This document shows positions 11,258-22,841 of a DNA stretch of 64,000 nt, one piece after another. A program made the translations under genes and the position numbers. The notes beneath the pieces were generated by a model. The model saw only the letters and a program-made list of their open reading frames with translations, was not told the DNA's origin and did not search any database. The stretch spans positions 18,032,492 to 18,096,491 of the forward strand of contig OY986971.1 in NCBI GenBank assembly GCA_963920575.1, written 5' to 3'. The stretch's first letter is position 1. Each line of letters opens with the position of its first letter. Origin of the DNA: Narthecium ossifragum (lineage: Eukaryota; Streptophyta; Magnoliopsida; Dioscoreales; Nartheciaceae).

Positions 11258-13686
11258 TGTGAGGACCCGTTCCTCTAACCTGGCTCAACCGCGTAGGTCG
11301 AGGGTCGTTTTCCAGTTGGTTTGGTTCCGCGTCAGATGCGATCGGGCGATCATATTGATGTTTTGGACCCTAGGGGGAATTTGATAAAATTGCACCCAGA
11401 CAGTCGGTTTTACACCTGTATTGTTTACACACTGTCTTGGATTGATGTATGTATTTGATTAGAACCTTAGGGGTGATTCCAATCGGAAGATCGAAGCTCG
11501 ATCGGGAAAAATCAAATTTGACGGCCGAGATCATTTCAAATCTATATTAATACCCCTATTTTCTATCTCTTCCCTTTTCTTTCTCTTTTATTCTCCTTCT
11601 CTCCTCTTTGGCTGCCGTTTAAAAATCCGTCTATGATTTTTTAGCATGGATTCACGGCGATCGGAGTTAAGGGATCCGTAGATCACATGCTCGTCTATAC
11701 ATGTAGGTGTTTCTACCCAATTCTGGTGAATTGGTAAATGTAGGTTTGATTTATTGTGTTTTGTAGTGGTTTCTTTCGTTGGAATGTTTCCAAACATCAT
11801 ATTCTAGTTCTTTGGCATGTGTAGGTGATTGCTATTGTATTGATTTTCGTATTCTTTCAGTTAAATCTCGGCTTTGTTAGCCAAGTTAGATCGGAGTTAA
11901 GGGATCAGTTTTTCGACCAGATTAGGCTAGATCTGATATTTCACTATCTGATTTTGGATTTTATTGCATGAGTGTATTCCCTACCCTCTAATCTACCTTC
12001 TCTCAAAGTTTAAGTGGATTTCATCGCTGTTTGATAGATCAAATCTAACGAATTGAGTTTTTGTCGGTTTTGTCGGGCTTTGGACAATTTTTCTTAAATC
12101 TGAGGCTTTGGTCATCCAAAGTTGGATTTCTTAGTGCCAATAGATTCCCCGCCTCCAATTGCATATCCCCTCAATGTTCCATTTAAATCCGACGGGTTTT
12201 GATAGATTGAATCCAAGAAATTGGATTTTCGGCACTATTCATATTTGTTGCCCGCATATGAAGGATCGATCTTCGTGAGCATGAAGATCGATCTTTTATT
12301 TGCCACATAGGCTGCCAACCTTGAAGGTTCCAATAGCGTTTCTGATTGCTGTTAAAGAATCAAGTTGGATTCTTTACTATAATAGTAGCTTAACATGTGG
12401 ACTCTTATGTTGTTGTGGCATATAGTGACATTTAGGGTAAATGCTTGCATAAGTACATGCAATATATGCATTAGAGGCATTTCAGGTTAGGCGTGGGCGA
12501 TGGGTTGATCATCGATCCGAGAGCTCGGGCAACTCGGATCTAGCTCTAGGTTTGAGGATGGGTAGCAAGGTATGGGCATGATTGTTTTGAGTTGGAATAT
12601 TCTATTCTTGAGGTTGGTGTGTAGCTGGCTATAATCATTCGGATTGAGGTGTAGAGGGTCACCCAGGATTTCAGTCTCAGTACCTGTGTTAGCAGAAATT
12701 ACGTGCCACCCTGAGTCCTACGCCCTGTTGTTTCAGCGCTGGAGTGCTTGGTTGTAGAGAGAGGGACGGCTATTGACAGTGGAGGTCACGGAGCGTATGT
12801 TATGGGGTAGGCGATGGACGTAACGACAATTTTCCCTAAAGATGAGATGGAACCCTGGGACTTTGTAGTTCCATTTCCTTTCTATGCGACGTAGAATAGA
12901 ACCCTACTGAGCTTTGTTACTCACTCCTATCGGGGCTGTGTTTTCCAGGTGTAAGCGACATCTCATCTTCATTAGCTCCAACTTGACCAGCTCTTGACGG
13001 CGCGTCGACTTCCGGAGGCGTCTGAGGTCTCTGAGGGACAGATCCTACTTTTTGACAGCTTTGTTACTCACTCCTATCGGGGCTGTGTTTTCCAGGTGTA
13101 AGCGACATCTCATCTTCATTAGCTCCAACTTGACCAGCTCTTGACGGCGCGTCGACTTCCGGAGGCGTCTGAGGTCTCTGAGGGACAGATCCTACTTTTT
13201 GACAGCTTTGTTTATAGATATCATTCAGGGATAGGACTGAGCTTTGTTACTCTCTCCTATCCATGCTGCGTTTTCCAAGTGCAGGCGCCAGTTCGTCATC
13301 ATTAGCTCCAGCTTGACCAGCTCTTTGCGGCGCGTCGACTTCCGGAGGCGTCTGAGGTCTCTAAGGGACAGATCCTATTTTTTGGCAGCTTTGTTTAAAG
13401 ATATCGTTCGGGAATTAAATTAAATGTATAATTTTCCTTTTCGATGATTTTGATATAGTTATGTATTTGATATCGATAAATAGAACCTTGTTCCCTCTAA
13501 TATGTTGAATCATGTTTCCGCAAATGTTAATTTTGGATCGAGACTGATAGTAGATTGTTAGATTTACATGTATGCCATTCGAAGTAAATTGTTCAAATTA
13601 ACTGTGGACGCCGAACTGAAGCGAACATGTTTAGATCCCTCATGCCCCGTTCTGGATGGGTTTTCTGGGTCGGGGTACGTGTGACA
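11258..13686 (+). mobile_element. 3' LTR of the rearranged gypsy element
   Basis: Starts TGTGAGGACCCG at 11258 and ends GTGTGACA at 13686. GTGAG follows at 13687-13691, matching 9146-9150, so the 9151-13686 unit is one insertion with a perfect 5-bp TSD. Relative to the left LTR it lacks several hundred bases after 12,327, including the palindrome array and stem-loops, and it contains a triplication at 12,910-13,390. Confidence 0.8.
12910..13390 (+). repeat. Tandem triplication of about 147 bp inside LTR
   Basis: Copies begin at about 12,910, 13,057 and 13,240 with 'agctttgttactcactcc' (tctctcc in the third). Copies one and two appear identical over the shared block; the third is more diverged and has extra sequence before it. 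Each includes 'ggcgcgtcgacttccgg'. Confidence 0.75.
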
Positions 13687-13849
13687 GTGAGAGTGAGAGG
13701 GAGGGAGGGAGTGAAGAGTAACCACCGTGCCACATATACTCTAAATCCAAAACAATCTCAAATCCTGTATATCCAAACTAATGAAAGCATGATAAATAAT
13801 GGCTTTGACAACTTAGCTTGTATACCAAACCGATCATGTCTTCCGTGTT

Positions 13850-15385
13850 TTTTTTAAGAGATGAGCCCAAGGGCTAAAACATTATTTACAGCACCCGAGC
13901 AAGGGCATACAGACCATCCTCGAGCCGCCAGTCAAAACCGGTGCTCTCAAATCTACACCACTTTGCAACCTTGTCCGCCTAACATTGGAGGACCTCGGTA
14001 TAAACAAAACTAAAACTGACTTGAAGGAATTCATAAGTCGCCAAATCGACCTAATAGTTCCTTGCAGCCCTTCGGGCCAAACTCTATGACCATTTACAAT
14101 ATCGACAGCATTCTTCGCATCTGACTCGATGACAATCTTGGCTCTTTGCTGCGTCTTGGACCATTCCAAACCTTTAAGGATCGCTGCGAGCTCAGCTTCA
14201 ACAACAGTCCCCGTCATGAGGCATTCTCCGTGAACCCATTCGCACCCTCCCAGGTTGTCACAGCCAATTACTCCAACAGCAGAGTGATTGCTTTGGCAGT
14301 CTCGAGATGCATCAACCTGCCAAACCTGGTATCCCTCTTTGTTTGGTGGTTGGGCGGCAATTGCTCCCTTCCCTAGCGCTTCATCGGCAAGTCGGGCTGC
14401 TCTCCGTGCCAAGAACTCCGACGAGTCGTGCTTCCCTTCGAAAACTGAGAGATTGCGATCCTTCCATCCAAGCCAGAGCCCATATGCGATGTAGGCCTTG
14501 AGGGTACGGATCTCCGGCTGGCTGGAGGATCGGAGAAGGGCTCCGACGAGGTTCTTAGTATCCCAGTTGCAGATTCCCACCCCAACTTGTTCCAAGAGCT
14601 TTTCAATGACACTCCTCATGGCAGGGCAATCGAAGAGGACGTGGGCGACGGACTCGCCACTCGCGCCGCAGCGGGGACACTCGTGGTCAGGAGAGATACC
14701 CAAATTCCACAGCTTCTCACGGACCGGTAGCTTCCCCCGCAAGGCCTTCTAGATGAAGGTTTTCACACGCGGGCTCACCGGTAAGCGCCAGACGTTGGAC
14801 CAGCATTCATCTGGAACATCGCGCGAGAGGAGACAGAAACGGTGCAGCAACATCTGGTAGGCTGAAGCAGAGGTAACGGTGCCATCTTTGTTGAACTCCC
14901 ATCGCCAGTCATCTGTTGCTCCGATAGCCAAGTCTTCGATAGCCACAGCAAGGTCCGGATGAAACAGAGTGTGTAGTTTCCTCCTATCCCAAGCTCCATC
15001 GGCTCTCAAGTTCCCCACCATAACATCATCGGCAGTGCATGCGCTCTAGAGGGATGGGCATAGCCGGAGTGGCTCGTCCAAAACCTAGCTATCATCAAGG
15101 ACTCTCACCTGGCTCTGCTCCCCCGGGCGCCACTTGATCCCCAGCCTCAAGTCATCGGCAGCTATGCAGATGGACTTCCAATGGCTGGATCCCCCCTTAA
15201 GGCCTCTAGCGGTTGGTAGAGCACCATCCCAACTATATTTGGCTTTGGCTAATTTGGTCCAGATCGAGAGCACAGACTTCAAGAACACCTATGCTCGCTT
15301 CAGCTTGAGGGCCCGTTGCCAAAGGCTGAAGTCCCTAACGCCGAGGCCACCAACCTCTTCCGTGTTATATTGGGAAGTTTGTTAT
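13850..15385 (-). pseudogene. LINE 3' end: RT thumb, zinc-binding region and RNase H, broken
   Basis: Read on the minus strand, domains appear in the order of plant L1-like LINE ORF2: the end of reverse transcriptase (GGLGVRDFSLWQRAL near 15,320), a Trp-rich linker, the zf-RVT zinc-binding region with CPRCGASGESVAHVLFDCP at about 14,630-14,685, then an RVT_3-type RNase H with Asp (QVDAS), Glu (EAELAAILKGLEW) and Asp (ESDAKNAV). Four in-frame stops are visible between 15,290 and 14,742, three of them TAG where Trp is usual. A one-base shift near 13,995 moves the final 'ADKVAKW' motif into another frame. A short A-tail (T8 on plus, about 13,849-13,856) marks the 3' end. The copy is 5'-truncated near 15,385. 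Confidence 0.85.
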
Positions 15386-15827
15386 ACAAAGATGTCCATA
15401 AGGCAATAGAATCCTAAGTAACAGAGTACATGCTCCTGCTTGTCATTATCTGCAGGTCGGACGTGATCGATCTGAATCTGAAACTTATTAGACATTGGCT
15501 TAACAGCTAATGCTACCGTTGTAGATTTTAAAACATGCAAGCATGCATGCTATACCCTAGGATTCTCTGTCTAATGTCTATTCAAGGACAACCCATTAAG
15601 CTTGTCCCTAAACCTCCACGCATCTACTCTATCCATCCAGCTCTCGTCGTATCTTTAGACCCACTATTCCCGGAGCTTGTTAAGACTTCGCGGATAAGGG
15701 AGACAAATTAAGGCCGACTGGCTTGCTTGGCATCATCACACTTCCTACTTAAAAAATCCACGCAGAGCGTACTATATATATAGATCTATTCGACTATTCT
15801 ATGCACAGATTCAACGTCCTGGGGTGG

Positions 15828-15829
<2 letters not shown>

Positions 15830-15866
<37 letters not shown>
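15830..15866. repeat. (TA)n microsatellite
   Basis: About 18 uninterrupted TA units. Confidence 0.95.
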
Positions 15867-15868
<2 letters not shown>

Positions 15869-16082
15869 ATGAGGGTGTTAAGGGCGTGGAGACATGGTTG
15901 TTGTCCGGCGAGGATTGTTGAAACACAGGGGTCGGTCGTGGCGGATGTTCTGGATGTTTTTGGTGGCGAGCCAATGCATGCATTCATGCATGCATCGAGG
16001 GTGGCCGTGGCGCACATATATGCATATATGTTTGTGTCATTGTGTGTGCGCTCGCTGATATATATTAAGAACCAATTAAGAC

Positions 16083-16090
<8 letters not shown>

Positions 16091-16141
<51 letters not shown>
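16091..16141. repeat. (TA)n microsatellite
   Basis: About 25 uninterrupted TA units, preceded by a short GT run. Confidence 0.95.
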
Positions 16142-16145
<4 letters not shown>

Positions 16146-16802
16146 TTCCGTTTAGTTCTTGTATAAGGGCGTGTAAAAGAAAAAAAATTAGGGGATTTAT
16201 CAAATAGTCTCTTAACTTGACAATTGGTCCCCTATAAGCGCATCTCCAACCGGTCTGCAAATTCAGCTACATTTATGCAACTCCCCCCACCCAACTGCAT
16301 AAGACAAACCCAGCTGCATAAATGCAGTATTATTATTTAATTATATTTATAATTCCCATATTACCATTTAATTATATTTATAATTCCCATATTACCCTTC
16401 ATATTATTTCATCTAATTCTAAATTACTCATATATCCTACAGTATACATTAACTACAATAACTTACGTAACTTGAAAATTACTGATTTATTTAGAATAAA
16501 TAATATATCAATGGAAAACTCTTGTCGATCCCTACAAATCAAGACTAATATTGAATACTTTTTAATTATTATTTATCTAATTGTATATAAATTATTTTTT
16601 TACTGATTTTTTTTCATCATTGGGTTTTTAAATTATACATCAGTACAAGAATTTTTAATTAAATTAATTCTAATTGTAATTACATTATCTAAAGGTATTT
16701 GTACATAATACTAAAATGAAGACGAATCTTACACACTAAACATTGATAATTTCAATTTAATATGCATTAAGACGTGAAAAACATTGAATATAGATAAAAA
16801 TG

Positions 16803-18164
16803 TTACATCTCTTCATTGCCATGTCGTTCCCACAAATGTTCAATCAGTGCATTTTGAAGTGCAAAATGTGCTTCTTTGTTCTTGATCTTTTTATGTTGAT
16901 TAAGAAACTGGCGAAATCGTTCGGATTCACTTGCCTCCATCTCATCAACATGCTGAGTACGTGGTGGAGTAGAAATGACAGCACTTTCATCTTCATCTCG
17001 TTCATCTTCGACAATCATATTATGCATTATAACACAAGCAGTCATGATATCATGTAACACACGTTTATCCCAGAAACGTGCTGGGCCCTTAACAATGGCA
17101 AATCTTGATTGAAGAACTCCAAATGCCCGCTCTACATCTTTCCGGCATGCTTATTGCATCATTGCGAAATATTGTTTCTTTTTATCTTGTGACTGAGAAA
17201 TGGTTTGAACAAGTGTCGACCATTTCGGATATATGCCATCGGCTAAATAATAACCAATGTCATAATTTTTTCCTTGAATTGTATATTGAGCAAGAGGGGT
17301 AATACCTTGTGTTAAGTTGACGAACAAATGAGATGATTGTAGTACATTAATATCATTGTTCGAGCCTGGTAAGCCGAAGTATGCATGTCATATCCACAAA
17401 TCATATGATGCTACTACCTCAAGAATAATAGTCGGCCCTCCATGACGTCCTGAATATTGCCATGCCCATGCCGGTGGGCAATTCTTCCATTATCAATGCA
17501 TGCAATCTAGACTTCCCAACATTCCTGGAAACCCTCGTTCTTCGCCTTTCTGTAACAATCTTGCAACATCGTTTGCATTGGGATACCTCAAATATTCATC
17601 TTTGTACACTTCTACAATTGTCCTGCAATATCTCTTCAAACATTGGATTACAGTTGACTCACCGATCCGAATATATTCGTCAGTACTATCAGCTGATATT
17701 CCATATGCCAACATACGAAACGCTGCTGTAATTTTTTGTAGAGTAGATAATCAAAGCTTACCAATACCATCTTTTTTTTGAACGAAAAAGTTGTCGTGCT
17801 CTTGTACTGCAGCGACAATACGGAGGAATAGATTCCTTCGCATTCGAAACCTTCTACGAAATAGTGTATCCCCATATGTGGGGTTATCAGAAAAGTAGTC
17901 ATTCCATAGTCTTGTATTACCTTCGACCCTGTCGCGGTTGATCACCACATGACCAGGTACTGAACCTCTGCGTCTTGGTTGCTCATCATGTTCAAGTTGA
18001 TAAGCAATTTTGGCCTTGTTGGAGGTATAAATATGAGCCAAGATTTCATCCTCTTTCGCCCACTCAATCGTTTCTTCCTCCAACTCTTGAAAATATTGAG
18101 AAAATAATTCATCATCAGAAGAAGATGAAGATGGTAAATGTGATGACCCAGCTCCATAATTCAT
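16803..18164 (-). pseudogene. PIF/Harbinger DDE transposase (HARBI1-like), broken
   Basis: Starts at the ATG at 18164 with an acidic, Ser-rich N-terminus, then RMRRNLFLRIVAAV, the helix-turn-helix-like lead-in of plant PIF transposases. The first frame closes at 17751; a frameshift moves on to MLAYGISADSTDEYIRIGES and RGFPGMLGSLDCMH (near 17,500), which carries the first catalytic Asp. Two stops follow at once where a Trp-containing stretch is expected. Downstream are the second Asp in YYLADGIYP (about 17,235) and the third acidic residue in KDVERAFGVLQSRFAIV (about 17,120), then AFGVLQ-to-HNMIVEDERDED and a terminal stop at 16803. Further stops lie near 17,390 and 17,155. All three catalytic residues remain readable but no single frame encodes the enzyme. 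Confidence 0.9.
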
Positions 18165-18266
18165 TTTTCAAGAGAGGGAGAGAGAGAACTTAGGTAGCTC
18201 TATATCTTGATTTCACTCAAGTGCAAACTGTTGCTTTTATAGGAATGTGAGATAGCTACTAATACA

Positions 18267-18950
18267 AACATTGGATTCTTATCTTCAAAATATTATCCAC
18301 ATATCTCTTCTTTTACCAATCAAATCCTATCAGGAAATCAGAGGCTTTGTCTTTATCAGCAACATTGGATTCTTATCTTTAAAATCCTATCAACATATCT
18401 CTTATTTCACCAATCAAAACCTATCAGGGAATCAGAGGCTTTGTCTTTATCAGCAACATTGGATCCTTATCTTCAAAATCCTATCCACATATCTCTTCTT
18501 TCACCAATCAATTCCTATCAGGGAATCAGAGGCTTTGTCTTTATCAGCAACATTGGATTCTATCCACATATCTCTTCTTTCACCAATCAAATCCTATCAG
18601 GAAATCAGAGGTTTTGTCTTTATCAACAACATTGGATTCTTATCTTCAACATCCTATCCACATATCTCTTCTTTCACCAATCAAATCCTATCAGGGAATC
18701 AGAGGCTTTGTCTTTATCAGCAACATTGGATTCTATCCACATATCTCTTCTTTCACTAATCAAATCCTATCAAGAAATCAGAGGCTTTGTCTTTATCAGT
18801 AACATTGGATTCTTATCTTCAAAATCTTATCCACATATCTCTTCTTTCACCAATCAAATCCTATCAGGAAATCAGAGGTTTTGTTTTTATCAGCAACATT
18901 GGATTTTTATCTTCAAAATCCTATCCACATGTCTCAATCAAATCCTATAA
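18267..18950. repeat. 94-bp minisatellite with 79-bp variant units
   Basis: The marker 'aacattgg' occurs at 18267, 18361, 18455, 18549, 18628, 18722, 18801 and 18895: spacings 94, 94, 94, 79, 94, 79, 94. The short units lack the 15 bases around 'ttatcttcaaaatcc'. The array separates the divergent transposase and Myb-like genes, where the bidirectional promoter should be. Since 94 is not a multiple of 3, similar peptides recur in different frames. Confidence 0.9.
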
Positions 18951-19031
18951 GTATTGCTACATGCTCTTTCAATTGCACAACAACGCTCCCTTCACATCTC
19001 TTTCTCCTTCACATTTCTTTCATTTTCCTTC

Positions 19032-20208
19032 ATGGCTTCTACTCGTGGAAAATCATTCTTACCGAAAGAAGATCAAGCCTTATGTTATGCATGGCTTGAG
19101 GCCTCTCAAGACCCAGTTATGGGTGCCAATCAAAAAACAGACAAGTTGTGGGAAATAATTTCGACCATGTTTCACAATACAAGGCCTAGTTCTTGTGAAC
19201 GACGTAGAACCCCGAAATCTCTGTCATGCCGTATGCAAATGATTATAAACAAGATCAATAAATTTCGAGGATATATTCGACAGATAGAGCGTCGTAACCC
19301 GAGTGGTGCTTCTGACCTCGATATTGTAAGTATTTAAATTATATATCCAATGTTCTTGTATATTATGTTGCATCTTATTACACTTACCATCATTTTTTTT
19401 AGCTCAATGATGCGAAAATGTTGTACCAAGAAGATCCACCGGAGACAAAAGGATTTCAATTTGAACAAGTTTGGTTTAACAAGATACAACTGTCGAGTCT
19501 ACTATTGCTTTAAAATCACCAAATATTGGTTTGTCTAAAGATTTTGATTCTAACTCTTCCACTCGTCGAAAATCTATAGACTTAAATGCAGACGATGATG
19601 AAATTTACCCTGCCACTGCTGACGTACAATCGCCAATCTCTGATCCAAATAGTTGACCTACTGGAAGGAAGAAAGAAAAGGCAAGGAGGAGACAAGTAAG
19701 TGGTAGGAGTTATGATGTTGAAGCCATAACTCAAGAAAATGAAGAAATCTTGAAGATTTTAAAAAGAGGACAAGAACAACGAGAAAATGACAGATCATCT
19801 ATGCATCAACTTATGATGTCGAAGGCTGAAAATGATAGGAAAAAGTTAGAACTTCGGAGTGCTCAACAAGATAACGAAATCATGTTAATAAATTTGGATA
19901 ATATCAATGATACTTCGGAACGTGAATATTTTCGGCAGAAAAAACAAGCAATTTTGAATAGAAACATAAGGCAACCACAATGTGGAGGATCTTCAGCACT
20001 CGGAGGAGCTGAGTATGGAGGAAGTCAGTACAGAGGTACTGGCTACGAAGGTGGTTAGTATGGAGGAGATCATTATGGAGAAGGCCAGTACGGAGGAAGC
20101 CACTATGGAAGAAACCAGTACTGAGGAAGCCAGTACGGGGGAGCTGGGTATGGAGGAGGTGCACGAGGGAGTGGCAGTGAATTCGGCGATGACCTGCCGG
20201 AATATTAG
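19032..20208 (+). pseudogene. PIF/Harbinger ORF1, Myb/SANT-like DNA-binding protein, broken
   Basis: Start chosen at the ATG of MASTRGKSF (19032), followed by a trihelix/SANT-like domain with the spaced Trp residues ALCYAWLEAS and KLWEIISTMF. Exon 1 ends before a GT at 19326; an intron to 19402 ending TTTTTTTTAG restores the frame into LNDAKMLYQEDPPETKGFQF. A frameshift after about 19,490 and a stop near 19,655 break the gene, after which RRRQVSGRSYDVEAI leads to a coiled, Gln/Glu/Lys-rich segment (EREYFRQKKQAILNR) and a Gly-Gly-x-Tyr-rich tail with two more stops, ending at TAG 20206-20208. In this family ORF1 binds DNA and works together with the transposase. Confidence 0.8.
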
Positions 20209-20519
20209 TATTTTTTATTTTATGTACTCTTTTTTATTATTAATTGCTGAAATGTAATGTTTTCTATATTTTAGTTAATTATGTAATTTTTTCTATAATT
20301 TTGTAATGTTTTCTATATGATAGTTAATTATATAATATATTTTGTATTTTATGCACTTTTTTATTATTAATTATCTTGACTATAAAATATTATTATTGAG
20401 ATGGAATCTTTTTTCTTAGAGGCCTTCCATTGGAGTCCCTTGACTGCATTACTCCATATTTGGAGTAAAAAGGACCAATGCAGCCAGCCAGCATTGGAGA
20501 TGCTCTAAGAGACCTTAAG

Positions 20520-22841
20520 TGTCGTGCCCCGGCCTAGAAAACCCATCCAGACCGGGACACGAAGGGAGGTTCCTACATCTACTAACATCAACTAGCGGAA
20601 ACAGTTACAAACAAAACAGAGAGCGGAAGTAATTCTAACAACTACTATTATTACAAAACTATACATACATCAGAGTTACATCAAGATTTACATATACCAG
20701 TCCTCATGTACAAAAGATATTAAAAACCACAAAAAGTTACATCATCATCAGACTCCCGAAAGGCACAGCAGATACCATCCTGACCCTCAAGCATGTCCTG
20801 ACGTCGACGCGCCACCGCAGGACGAGCAACTGGGGCCCACCGAAGGAGAGCTGGTACCTGCACCTGCAAATGCAGCCCGGGTTGGAGTGAGCACTAGCTC
20901 AGCAGGGTTCTACTCTACGACACACACACAAGGAAGGGGAAACTGCAACTGAACTAACTCTGTGCCAAGTACTGAGGCCTGCCAAGGACCCCATAAATCC
21001 CGTCAATAACCCGAAGGGTACCTGTCCAAAGTACGTCCCTCCGACAGCCACTGTTCAAGGGTGGACCACCTCCGACAATCCCAGACATAGGGTGGACATG
21101 ACGATACCAGTAGGACACCCCTCTCCAAGCGGGATCTCCACACTTGGTAGAACAACCGTGGTTATGACAACCAATTCTCAGCACTCAAAGCAACAGAGCT
21201 AACACGACCTCTAAACTCCAACTGGCAAGCTAAGGCTTGCCAGGGAGCCCATAAATCCCATCGATATCCCCAGTGTTCCTGTCCATGTAACCCTCTCCCA
21301 CCACAACAAGGAGAACCTCAGCACATGTAGAACACCCTTACCCATGCTGGATACCAAGCATGACGACACATGTCGGGGTAACGACATCCACCTCTTAGAA
21401 AATGATACAGGAGTACTAGGGACAAACCCCAACATGAGATTAACAGTGCTACAGTCAAACCCTAGGCCTCGCTACCCAGCTTCGGTCCTAGAGCTAGATC
21501 CGGACTACCCGAGGGCCCGGACCGGCGGTCAACCACCGCCCACGCCTAGCCTAACATGCCTCTAAAGCACAAGGAAACTAGGCAATACAACAGTATAAAA
21601 ATGCAACAATCAAGGGTACACCTTCGGCCTATTTATACTAAACATTCCCGAGGGTCATGACTCACTCGGTTAACCACAAAGCGATGAAGGGCATACAGTC
21701 AGCCCATTTATTCTACACAATCCCGGGGGTCATCACTCTCCCGGTTCAACCACAAAGCGGTAACATACAGCAGTTTATAGCAATATCACTATACATGCCA
21801 TTAAAGCGGTAAACAAACTATCATGGCAAGCCCCGTGGGCAAAACCGCCAAAACCGCATACATAAGAAGCCCCGCGGGCAAAACAGTCTCAAAAACGCAT
21901 TCTGATGCACGTTGGATCGATCCAACATACTCATGGATCGATCCGACTTGCCCTCGGATCGATCCAACTTGCCCTTGGATCGATCCGACTTGCCCTCGGA
22001 TCGATTTGACTCGGACAAACCAAGAAACCAATCTCTGTTACCCTCAGACACTGTTCCTGGGAAACACGGGATCGATCTAAACATACGCATGGATCGATCC
22101 AACTTTCACCAGCGAACATACCATCCTGAATCCAACTTGGATTGATCCCAACTGGCCCTCCGACCAACTTTCGACGACGATCACAGCCGAAAAACCAAAC
22201 CAAACTTCACCAAACTTGGTGAGTTGGTAGATCGGATGCTCACGAAGCTACTCATGGTTTCAAAACCGAAAACCATCACTTATACATGGAGATCTACTCA
22301 AAACAAACCCGAATTCGGCGAAAACGACGAAGAACACGAGAAAACCCAACCAAATCCATAGGTAGAACCCTACCTCGACAAGAGCTACTTCAATCCACGA
22401 AGCCAAGCCTTGAATTTTCCTAAATCCTCTCAAGATTTCACCGGATCTGAGCCCAATTGCAGCGGAATCGAAAAAGAAAGGAGAAATGAAGCATCGTGTC
22501 TGCTCTTATACGGACGCTCCAGTTCGAGTGGGATCGATCCAAACTCCACCTTGGATCGATCCGAACTCCACTGGCGGCCAACACTCCCTAGTGCATCCTG
22601 GATCGATCCAAAGTGGAGTTTGGATCGATCCAACCTGCACATGGAATCAGAATTAGGCCAAACTCAAGCCCAATTCCGAATCATTCGATCCCGGGTCCAC
22701 CTAACTATTCTAATCACACACATACACAATCAAGATCAGTGTGTGCACACGCGGGTGTGAAACAAACCGACAATGTGCAATTTACCAAATTGCCCTTGTG
22801 GTCAACGACGAGCCACAGGAATAGAGGGACAGGTCCTCACA
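20520..22841 (-). mobile_element. Solo LTR, family A, reverse orientation
   Basis: A 2,322-bp LTR begins TGTCGTGCCCCGG at 20520 and ends GGTCCTCACA at 22841, flanked by a perfect TSD TTAAG (20515-20519 and 22842-22846). It sits 15 bp beyond the Harbinger end. Reverse-complemented it is collinear with 2211-4566, with a GGATCGATCC array at 21,912-22,105, a second small cluster at 22,530-22,635 and paired stem-loops at 21,648-21,669 and 21,723-21,744. Confidence 0.9.

Larger units (their letters stand above)
15386..16237. other. Non-coding flank between LINE fragment and Harbinger element
   Basis: Contains two TA-dinucleotide runs and 'gcatgcatgc'-type motifs but no supported gene. Frames across the TA runs translate as Tyr-Ile repeats and are not coding. 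Confidence 0.6.
16238..20505. mobile_element. PIF/Harbinger DNA transposon, both ends present
   Basis: The left end GCGCATCTCCAA (16238) and right end TTGGAGATGCTC (20505) are inverted repeats with one mismatch, flanked by the 3-bp TSD TAA at 16235-16237 and 20506-20508, the target size typical of PIF/Harbinger. The element is 4,268 bp and carries the two expected divergent genes: a DDE transposase on minus (16803-18164) and a Myb/SANT-like protein on plus (19032-20208). Both are broken. A 94-bp minisatellite fills the space between their starts. Confidence 0.92.

Noticed and set aside
14146..14752. Plus-strand frames opposite the LINE RNase H
   Set aside because: Shadows of the minus-strand LINE coding sequence, which has recognisable zinc-binding and RNase H motifs.
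15786..16260. Frames with long Tyr-Ile runs on both strands
   Set aside because: Products of (TA)n microsatellites.
18271..18950. Overlapping plus-strand frames of 62-169 codons with repeated FVFI/NIGF peptides
   Set aside because: They are translations of the 94-bp minisatellite in shifting frames, not genes.
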